Below are positions 42,873-49,377 of a DNA stretch of 49,377 nucleotides, piece after piece. Location of the stretch: NCBI GenBank assembly GCA_964514145.1, contig CAZEPM010000003.1:1-49377 (forward strand). The letters are read 5' to 3'. Under the pieces are notes generated by a model that was not told the DNA's origin, made no database searches, and was given only the letters and a program-made list of their open reading frames with translations. Source of the stretch: Phocaeicola_A sp964514145 (GTDB taxonomy: Bacteria; Bacteroidota; Bacteroidia; Bacteroidales; Bacteroidaceae). The translations under genes were made by a program, and so were the position numbers. How positions within the stretch are numbered: position 1 is the first letter of the stretch; each line of letters opens with the position of its first letter.

Positions 42873-45800
42873 CTATTATTTTCGAGTGTTGTTGCGGCTT
42901 ACGGACAAGACAGAAAATTTGTGGGTAAGGTTATTTCATCGACTAATGTGCCGGTGAGTGGCGCTGTCATTTCTTTCCCCGGTATGGGAAATGTGACGAC
43001 AGACGACAAGGGTATGTTTGAAGTCGAGTTGAAAGAGGATGTGAAATCGATGTCTGTCTGGGCTCCGGGGTATTACACCATAGAGCATCAGCTAATCAAT
43101 GGGCGTTCGGATGCGCTTATCATGATGATTCCTGAGAGCAAGTACAAGTATAACGAAAGTTCCGTATTGCCTCAGCGTATTGAGAGTGCTAAAATCGAAG
43201 GTACGGCGGCTTCCAATATCAATAAAAAGGATTTTACGCTGGGAACTGTGCAAGTCGACCGTGCTTTGAGCGGACAAGTTGCCGGTCTGCAAGTGACACG
43301 CAGTAGCGGTATGCCGGGTGAAGGAAGCTATCTGAATCTGCGTGGCGTTCGTTCGTTGGTTGCTGACAATCAGCCTCTGATTGTGATTAATGGCGTTCCG
43401 TATATGCCGGACAAAAACGAGTCGCAATTAATTAATGGTTTCTCACGCAACCTCTTCCAAGCATACAATATCAATGATATTGTGAATATTACGGTGTTGA
43501 AAGGCGCTGATGCTGCGATGTATGGTTCGCTAGGTTCTAACGGGGTGATTCTGATAGAGACTGAACAAGCAATATCAGAAAACTTGGATACGGAAATCAG
43601 CTTCTACGGTCAGTATGGCATCTCGTGGAACAATGAGCGTATGTCTTTGCTCAAAGGAACTAACTATAAGTCGTATCTGTCGGATATAGGTATGAGCTAC
43701 TTTGGCAATATGGAGGAGATGTTTGCAGAATTACCATTCTTGAGCAGTTCGAATAGTATTTATAGTTATTTGTATAACAATGCGACAGACTGGCAAGACC
43801 TGATCTATCAGAATGCTTTTGTTACAGACAATCTGTTTCGGGTAAAAGGAGGTGATGCGATTGCAAAATACGATTTCTCTCTCGGATATACCAGTGAAAT
43901 GGGTGTGCTGAAAAATACTTCTTTTGATAGCTACCATACTTTGTTGAATACAAACGTGTTGATTAGCTCGAAAGTAGAAATGGCTGCAACCATAAGTATG
44001 GCATATATGGAAGGCTCTTATCATAATCAGGGTATGGAAAGTGAGACAAACCCGATTTTGGCCGCATACGCTCACTCTCCCTATTTGGCTCCCTATGCAA
44101 TGGACGAACAAGGCAAGGTGATGAACGGAGTGTATTCCAGCTATTACTATGGTATATCCGAAGATATGAATCTGGCTTCTACTAATCCATTGGCAGCAGT
44201 GAATACCATAGAAGCCGGAAGTCATCAGTACGACCTTAATATGCGTGTCGCTCTGACTTACAGACCTTTGATGGGATTGTCATTCTCCGGTACATTCGGA
44301 TTGTATTATAATTACAATAAGGAGAGTCTGTTTATTCCGGGTGTTGATGATCAGGCTATTATGCCGGTTTATGACCAATATGGAATTCTCAATAACACGG
44401 TGAAAGAAGGTATAGCTACCGCATATAATTTATTCTTCAATGTAAACGGACAATATACCAAGACCTTTAATGATGTGCATAAGTTAAATACCATTGCCGG
44501 ATTTCAGTTGATAACTACCGATAATGAGTATGATGCCGGTACGGGTCGCAATACAGCAAACGACTTTTATAAGACACTGGATTCGGTTGACGACTTAGGA
44601 CGCTATTTCTATGGTTATACGGAAAACTGGAATTGGATGAACTTCTATGCTCATGCTGATTATACTTACATGAATATGTGGAAAGTATCGGCCAACATGT
44701 CTGTAGACGGTTCTTCTGCTTCCGGTGTAGATGCCGCTCGTTTCTACGTATATCCGTCAGTTGGTTTGGCATGGATGGGTAAGAACCTGAAAACTTTGTC
44801 AGACTTAACGTGGTTGAACCGATTGGATGTTCGTGCGGAATATAGCATGACCGGTAATAGCCGTTTCTCTTCAAAATATGGAAAGTTCTATTATTCGAGC
44901 ATGCCCTATGATGCCGTTTCCGGTATTGTGCGTGTCAATGTTCCTAATACGGAGTTGAAGCCGGAACGCAACTCACAGATAGATTTAGGTTTGGATTTGT
45001 CCGTGCTGAACGACCGTGTAAACTTGTCATTCGACTATTATTGGAGCAAGACAACCGACGGTGTGATTCTGCGTAGCTTGTCACCGGTTTACGGAACGGG
45101 TAATTACTACGACAACATGGCTGAGATCACCAATAGAGGTCTGGAGTTGTCCGTAGCCGCTTCGGTAGTTCGTACGCGTGATTTCGAATGGATTATCGGT
45201 GGAAATATTGCCAAGAATGTTGGTAAAATCACTTCTTTGAGCGGCAATGACGATATCATTACCGATTTGGGTGATGGTGCACAGTGGCTGAACGGAGTGG
45301 GATATTCTCCTTACCAGTTCTATGGCCTGCAGGCTGTAGGTGTTTACTCAACCGAGGAAGAAGCTACAGCTGCTGGTTTGGTAAATGCCAGTGGTGTGGC
45401 ATACCAAGCCGGTGACGTGATCTATGTAGACCAAAATGGTGATGGCCGTATTGACGATAACGACCGTGTGGCTTTGGGTAGCGCTTCTCCTGATTTCTTC
45501 GGTGGATTCTTCACAAAAATACGTTACAAAAACATTGCTTTGTCGGCTGAGTTCTCTTACTCGAAGGGTAATCTGGCTTACAATGCAGTAAGACGTTCGC
45601 TGGAATCACTGTCTAGTGCGAATAATCAAAGTACGGCTGTTGTAAACCGCTGGAATCTGGAAGGACAGCAGACCGATATTCCACGTGCCGTATGGGGTGA
45701 TCCGGCAGGCAATAACGATTTCTCTTCTCGCTGGATAGAAGATGCTTCTTATTTACGTTTGAAGAATGTAACGTTGAGTTATGATTTCAATAAACCTATT

Positions 45801-45983
45801 TGGAATTTCTTCCGTTCGGGAACGATCTATATCACAGGAGAAAACTTGTTGACTTTCACGGAATATCTAGGATTGGATCCGGAGTTTTCGTACTCTTCGA
45901 CTTCTGCCGAAATGCAGGGATTGGATTATGCTAAATTAACTCAACCTAGGACAGTGAAGTTTGGTATTAACTTGAAATTCTAA
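42843..45983 (+). CDS. SusC-like TonB-dependent outer membrane transporter (second)
   Basis: A 1046-residue SusC/RagA protein that differs strongly from the first. Signal peptide 1-22 (VVAAYGQ), a short carboxypeptidase-regulatory-like domain (about 24-95, FVGKVISSTNVPVSGAVISF), a plug with VDRALSGQVAGLQVTRSSG, and a degenerate SusC signature LKGADAAMYGSLGSNGVILI, then a barrel ending VKFGINLKF. It pairs with the SusD 6 bases downstream. The start at 42843 is supported by the signal peptide; an upstream TTG frame runs through the FAS1 gene end. Its first 30 bases lie within the duplicated unit. Confidence 0.93.
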   Translation: MKDIKTICAALLFSSVVAAYGQDRKFVGKVISSTNVPVSGAVISFPGMGNVTTDDKGMFEVELKEDVKSMSVWAPGYYTIEHQLINGRSDALIMMIPESKYKYNESSVLPQRIESAKIEGTAASNINKKDFTLGTVQVDRALSGQVAGLQVTRSSGMPGEGSYLNLRGVRSLVADNQPLIVINGVPYMPDKNESQLINGFSRNLFQAYNINDIVNITVLKGADAAMYGSLGSNGVILIETEQAISENLDTEISFYGQYGISWNNERMSLLKGTNYKSYLSDIGMSYFGNMEEMFAELPFLSSSNSIYSYLYNNATDWQDLIYQNAFVTDNLFRVKGGDAIAKYDFSLGYTSEMGVLKNTSFDSYHTLLNTNVLISSKVEMAATISMAYMEGSYHNQGMESETNPILAAYAHSPYLAPYAMDEQGKVMNGVYSSYYYGISEDMNLASTNPLAAVNTIEAGSHQYDLNMRVALTYRPLMGLSFSGTFGLYYNYNKESLFIPGVDDQAIMPVYDQYGILNNTVKEGIATAYNLFFNVNGQYTKTFNDVHKLNTIAGFQLITTDNEYDAGTGRNTANDFYKTLDSVDDLGRYFYGYTENWNWMNFYAHADYTYMNMWKVSANMSVDGSSASGVDAARFYVYPSVGLAWMGKNLKTLSDLTWLNRLDVRAEYSMTGNSRFSSKYGKFYYSSMPYDAVSGIVRVNVPNTELKPERNSQIDLGLDLSVLNDRVNLSFDYYWSKTTDGVILRSLSPVYGTGNYYDNMAEITNRGLELSVAASVVRTRDFEWIIGGNIAKNVGKITSLSGNDDIITDLGDGAQWLNGVGYSPYQFYGLQAVGVYSTEEEATAAGLVNASGVAYQAGDVIYVDQNGDGRIDDNDRVALGSASPDFFGGFFTKIRYKNIALSAEFSYSKGNLAYNAVRRSLESLSSANNQSTAVVNRWNLEGQQTDIPRAVWGDPAGNNDFSSRWIEDASYLRLKNVTLSYDFNKPIWNFFRSGTIYITGENLLTFTEYLGLDPEFSYSSTSAEMQGLDYAKLTQPRTVKFGINLKF

Positions 45984-45989
45984 AATAAC

Positions 45990-47645
45990 ATGAAATTGAA
46001 ATATTTGATTGGTGCCTTTTGTGTTGCGGCAGTGACGTTGACTTCGTGTGAGGACTTTTTTGAGGTGTCGAACAATACGGAGTTGGATAGTGACGACTAC
46101 ATAAGTATTGACAGTGAAATGTATTCAGGCTATATCGGTATCACAACTCGCTTACAGGCAATTGGAGACAAAAGTGTTTATCTGACTGATACTCGTGCAG
46201 AATTGTTGGAACCGACAACTAATACACCTAGTGAACTGTTGGATATTTATAATTATAATGCTGACCTGACCGGAAACTCTTATGCTAATCCTGCAGGCTA
46301 CTATGACGTAATCATTGCGTGCAATGATTATTTGAAACGTGTCAAGGAGTTTAAGGATAAGAACCTGTCGACGATTGACATGGACCACTATGAAGCTTTG
46401 GTTAGTTCGGCCGTTCGAGTAAAAGCATGGACTTATCTGATGATGGCTAAGATCTATGGCGAAATCGTGTGGTTTGATGATCCTTTGGAAAGTTTGACCG
46501 ATCTGTCACAATATTCGAGGTATGATTTGTCTGGTGCCGTAAAAGCTTGTCGCCAGTTGTTGGACGAGGGCTATGACGGAGTAAGTAGTGATCTCAGTTT
46601 CTCATGGTATGAATGGATTGAACCGGATGCTGATCAATCAACCTCCGTATATCGTTATTGGGATTACATGTCTCCGCCTTATTTCGCTTTGTATGGAGAA
46701 CTTTGTCTGTGGGATGGCGATTATCAGCAAACAGTAGACTTGATTCTGACAGAGATGACTAATATGTTTGCTTCAACCACCTCTACCAATGTTCAGTATA
46801 TGCATAATGCCAATATGAGTTCTAGGTATTCCAGTACGTTCAGAAATCAAGACCCTGATGCAATGGCGGTCGTTGCCTATATTATGTATGACTATACCGA
46901 AAACCAAACGCACGAATTGTTTAAGCATTTCTGTACGGATACTCCGAATGAATATCTGTTAGCTCCTTCTACAGTAGGCAGGGAAAGATATTTGGATGAG
47001 GATATCAATCCGGGAGGTAGTAGTGATACCCGTTACAGCAATTATTTTTCAACCTCTGCGAGTGGACAACGTTATATCAGCAAGTTTCGCAACGAAACCT
47101 CTTCGTCAGCTCGCTCGGCATACGAATCAGACACGCCAATCTATATGTATCGTTCGGCAGATTTGTATTTGATGTTGGCAGAAGCATTGAATCACGTAGG
47201 CCGTTATGAAGCAGCTTCTGCTTTGGTTAATAACGGAATTGGTGGTACGTTCACCAGTGGAGGTTTGGCAGATGCTGACCAGAGTGAATGGGGAGGATTT
47301 TCGGATGCTTGGACTCCTGCCAGTGGTCGCCGTAATTCCGATATCGGTATCCGGAATTGTGCCGGTGTAGACAATGTGGAATTTAAGACAAAAGATGATT
47401 TGGGTGAATTGACGGAAGAAGAAATCCAACGTTATAATGACGAAAGAATTTTGAATGAAATTCTGCTTGATTGTTGTTGCGAAGGACGTACGTTGCCAGC
47501 AATGATTCGTATGGCTGAACGCTATGATGATTATTCAATCATTGCAGACCGTGTAGCGCCTAAGTATGGAAGTGACAGTACTCTTATACGCTCAAAGATT
47601 ATGCAAGGACAAGTCTTCATACATTATGATTTGGATTTGGAATAA
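45990..47645 (+). CDS. SusD/RagB family nutrient-binding lipoprotein (second)
   Basis: A 551-residue SusD-like lipoprotein (lipobox LTSC, C20, then CEDFFEVSNNTELDSDDY). Helical SusD features include YYDVIIACNDYLKRVKEF (about 103-120) and VRVKAWTYLMMAKIYGEIVW (about 142-161), with the C-terminal MYRSADLYLMLAEALNHVGRYE and NDERILNEILLDCCCEGRTLP, the RagB-type end. It partners the second SusC as its surface lid. The operon ends here with a terminator. Three cysteines in a row (residues 498-500 by position) are unusual for a secreted protein. Confidence 0.93.
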   Translation: MKLKYLIGAFCVAAVTLTSCEDFFEVSNNTELDSDDYISIDSEMYSGYIGITTRLQAIGDKSVYLTDTRAELLEPTTNTPSELLDIYNYNADLTGNSYANPAGYYDVIIACNDYLKRVKEFKDKNLSTIDMDHYEALVSSAVRVKAWTYLMMAKIYGEIVWFDDPLESLTDLSQYSRYDLSGAVKACRQLLDEGYDGVSSDLSFSWYEWIEPDADQSTSVYRYWDYMSPPYFALYGELCLWDGDYQQTVDLILTEMTNMFASTTSTNVQYMHNANMSSRYSSTFRNQDPDAMAVVAYIMYDYTENQTHELFKHFCTDTPNEYLLAPSTVGRERYLDEDINPGGSSDTRYSNYFSTSASGQRYISKFRNETSSSARSAYESDTPIYMYRSADLYLMLAEALNHVGRYEAASALVNNGIGGTFTSGGLADADQSEWGGFSDAWTPASGRRNSDIGIRNCAGVDNVEFKTKDDLGELTEEEIQRYNDERILNEILLDCCCEGRTLPAMIRMAERYDDYSIIADRVAPKYGSDSTLIRSKIMQGQVFIHYDLDLE

Positions 47646-47666
47646 TTAATTGACTCTTGAAAAGTG

Positions 47667-47722
47667 ACTGGCGGCCATAGGACTTTCCTGATAAGGAGGG
47701 ATCTTATGGCCGTAGTTTTTTT
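47667..47722 (+). terminator. intrinsic terminator of the FAS1/SusCD operon
   Basis: An 8-base stem (CGGCCATA 47672-47679 with TATGGCCG 47705-47712) with a 25-base partly paired loop, followed by seven T from 47716. Confidence 0.78.
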
Positions 47723-47759
47723 ATAATATCGTTGTTATGGTAATGAATCGAAGATCTCG

Positions 47760-47767
47760 TATATTTG
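47760..47767 (+). promoter_or_regulatory. Bacteroides-type promoter -7 element
   Basis: TATATTTG matches TAnnTTTG, 82 bases before the ATG at 47850. Confidence 0.5.
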
Positions 47768-47849
47768 TAGTGTCCGAAATATTTCAGGAATGACCGGAAA
47801 TATTTGCTATAGTAAAAATGTCTAAAAAGTTAATATCCAATTGGAAACG

Positions 47850-48530
47850 ATGCTTACTTCTTATCGAAGAATCTGTGCCGGGATATGCCGTTTGCGCCGG
47901 AGTTGGGGCTTTGGGGTGCATTCTCCTTTCATGTTTAGTCTGTTGAAAGATGTGTTTAGAGAGGATTTACCCTATTATGCCTACGATGAGTTGAAACAGC
48001 TATCACGGCATCCCGTTCTGAAAGGTTATTCGGAGTCGGTCAATCGCTTGTTGTTTAGATTGGCAAATCGGTTTCAGCCGGTCAATATTGTTGAAGTTGG
48101 TACGGGCGATGGACGCAGCATGGCATATCTGTCGGCCGCAAAATCCGGCATACCGTGTATAACCTTGGGTGAAGATGAACCGTATCAAGCTTATTGGCAA
48201 TCTTTTTTCTCTGTGTTACCTCGGGTTGATTTTCGTCCGGATAAAACAGTGAAAGAATTGCCCTCGATCATTGAAGGATTAGGACGGCTGGGCATTCTGC
48301 ATGTGGCACAAACTCTTTTATATGAGGAAGCGGTAGCCGTATCTTTGCCCTATGTCGATTCCGATACCCTTTTTGTAATTGGCAATATCCGCTCGTCTGC
48401 AGATAAATATGCTTGGTGGCGACGTCTTGTTGCCGACAAACGTTGCGGCGTAGCGGTAGACTTATACGATGTCGGATTGGTGTTTTTCGATCAGCAACAA
48501 ATCAAGCGGACTTATAAGATGATGCTTTAA
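47850..48530 (+). CDS. class I SAM-dependent methyltransferase-like protein
   Basis: A 226-residue cytoplasmic protein. An N-terminal helical part (RRSWGFGVHSPFMFSLLKDVF) precedes a Rossmann-type motif NIVEVGTGDGRSMAYLSAA (residues of about 78-96), as in O-methyltransferase-like proteins. Later strands (LFVIGNIRSSADKYAWWRRL, VAVDLYDVGLVFF) fit the fold, but I do not see a clear catalytic or metal-binding Asp pair, so activity is uncertain. I start at the ATG at 47850; a TTG nine bases upstream is in frame. Probably co-transcribed with the adenosyltransferase 16 bases downstream. Confidence 0.72.
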   Translation: MLTSYRRICAGICRLRRSWGFGVHSPFMFSLLKDVFREDLPYYAYDELKQLSRHPVLKGYSESVNRLLFRLANRFQPVNIVEVGTGDGRSMAYLSAAKSGIPCITLGEDEPYQAYWQSFFSVLPRVDFRPDKTVKELPSIIEGLGRLGILHVAQTLLYEEAVAVSLPYVDSDTLFVIGNIRSSADKYAWWRRLVADKRCGVAVDLYDVGLVFFDQQQIKRTYKMML

Positions 48531-48546
48531 CTTAAAAATAGATACG

Positions 48547-49110
48547 ATGAAAAAAAGTATTCTGTATACGAAAACGGGCGATGGCGGGATGACGAGTCTG
48601 GTAGGAGGCATGCGTGTATCGAAAACCCATCCGCGATTAGAAGCTTATGGCACGGCCGATGAATTGAATTCGCTGTTGGGACTGTTAATTACCTATGTCA
48701 GTGATGAAGTTGACGGTGCGTGTTTATTTGAAATTCAACGTAAACTCTTTTCTGTCGGCAGTTATTTGGCAACTGATTTGTCTTGTCAGACATTACATCC
48801 TCAGTCAATTATCTCTCCGGAAGATCTGACGGCAATAGAGTCCGCAATAGACACGCTGGATGCCAATCTTCCCTCGTTACACGCTTTTGTTATACCCGGC
48901 GGAACACGCGGAGCAGCCATTTGTCATCTATGTCGAACGGTGTGTCGCCGGCTGGAACGTCGGATTCTGGTTCTGGCCAACGAAGTCGAGATTGACCCAA
49001 ATCTGCTCGCTTATATAAACCGTTTGTCAGACTATTTATTTGTGTTGGCTCGTAAGATTAATAATTTGTATGGAGGGCATGAAATTCTATGGCAAAAATC
49101 TTGCAAATGA
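48547..49110 (+). CDS. PduO-type ATP:cob(I)alamin adenosyltransferase
   Basis: The enzyme transfers the adenosyl group from ATP to cob(I)alamin, giving coenzyme B12. The 187-residue protein has the PduO/MMAB motifs: ATP-binding YTKTGDGGMTSL (7-18), YGTADELN (34-41), FVIPGGTRGAAICHLCRTVCRRLERR (about 114-139) and RLSDYLFVLAR (159-169). The size is right for a single-domain enzyme. In Bacteroidota it usually serves methylmalonyl-CoA mutase and B12 salvage; no other cobalamin gene is in the window. Confidence 0.94.
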   Translation: MKKSILYTKTGDGGMTSLVGGMRVSKTHPRLEAYGTADELNSLLGLLITYVSDEVDGACLFEIQRKLFSVGSYLATDLSCQTLHPQSIISPEDLTAIESAIDTLDANLPSLHAFVIPGGTRGAAICHLCRTVCRRLERRILVLANEVEIDPNLLAYINRLSDYLFVLARKINNLYGGHEILWQKSCK

Positions 49111-49130
49111 AGATATTTGTTATACTTTTG
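49100..49130 (+). promoter_or_regulatory. Bacteroides-type promoter of the DUF2795 gene
   Basis: CTTG (49100-49103, one mismatch to TTTG), 19 bases, then TACTTTTG (49123-49130), an exact -7 match. Confidence 0.65.
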
Positions 49131-49165
49131 CGCACTGACTTATTAATTCAAAAAAGAAAAGACTT

Positions 49166-49377
49166 ATGTATTGGACATTAGAATTGGCCTCAAAACTGGA
49201 AGATGCTCCTTGGCCGGCAACAAAAGATGAGCTGATTGACTATGCCATGCGCTCGGGAGCTCCTATGGAAGTGATTGAGAATTTGCAAGAGATGGAGGAT
49301 GAGGGCGAAATATATGAAAGTATAGAAGATATTTGGCCAGATTATCCAAGCAAAGAAGATTTCTTTTTCAACGAGGA
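49166..49377 (+). CDS. DUF2795 domain protein, cut by the window edge
   Basis: The first 70 codons of a small acidic protein starting MYWTLELASKLEDAPWPATK, with LIDYAMRSGAPMEVIENLQEM and YESIEDIWPDYPSKEDFFF. This is the DUF2795 pattern; the family has no established function, and in Bacteroidota it is a short (about 70-75 residue) conserved gene. The stop lies beyond base 49377, probably within a few codons. It has its own promoter. Confidence 0.85.
   Translation, partial: MYWTLELASKLEDAPWPATKDELIDYAMRSGAPMEVIENLQEMEDEGEIYESIEDIWPDYPSKEDFFFNE

Overview
The window looks like a chromosomal segment from a Bacteroidota bacterium of the order Bacteroidales (gut Bacteroides, Paraprevotella or Barnesiella type; the genus cannot be settled by eye). 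The evidence is two SusC/SusD pairs, many lipoproteins with short lipoboxes ending in Cys, a BamA-OmpH-OmpH cluster, DUF6242, NigD-like and DUF4250 proteins, and repeated promoters of the Bacteroides type (TAnnTTTG at -7, sometimes TTTG near -33) in place of sigma70 boxes. No rRNA, tRNA, CRISPR array, transposase or prophage gene was recognised.

Positions 1-27300 are mostly core housekeeping genes. A leftward operon prmC-recX-comF lies opposite ribD. A rightward run follows: DUF6242 lipoprotein, uppS, bamA, three OmpH/Skp-like chaperones and murI, i.e. envelope building. Next is a leftward operon aroQ-pyk-O-methyltransferase-rbfA-LolC/E-like permease, divergent from xerD. After a TPR/OmpA-like lipoprotein come mgsA (leftward), a 59-codon DUF4250 gene, a NigD-like lipoprotein with an acyltransferase, and a leftward operon PASTA protein-rluD-ddl. 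rpmH and efp diverge from near-consensus promoters, and a membrane-anchored TPR protein of unknown function follows.

Positions 27380-47725 are accessory. A leftward PL1-type pectate lyase stands opposite an AraC-family regulator whose coding sequence contains a run of nine G. Downstream is a 17-kb rightward operon: FAS1 (fasciclin) lipoprotein, SusC, SusD, FAS1 lipoprotein, FAS1 lipoprotein, an exact second copy of that last gene, SusC, SusD, and a terminator. It resembles a polysaccharide utilization locus, but it has no glycosidase and is rich in fasciclin-fold surface lipoproteins. The second copy comes from a head-to-tail 1783-bp duplication (39307-41089 and 41090-42872) that also copied the first ten codons of the second susC and fused them to the new gene copy.

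Positions 47726-49377 return to ordinary genes: a SAM-methyltransferase-like protein, a PduO-type cobalamin adenosyltransferase and the start of a DUF2795 protein cut by the window edge.

The features most worth following up are the exact tandem duplication, the fasciclin/SusCD operon and the G-tract in its neighbouring regulator.
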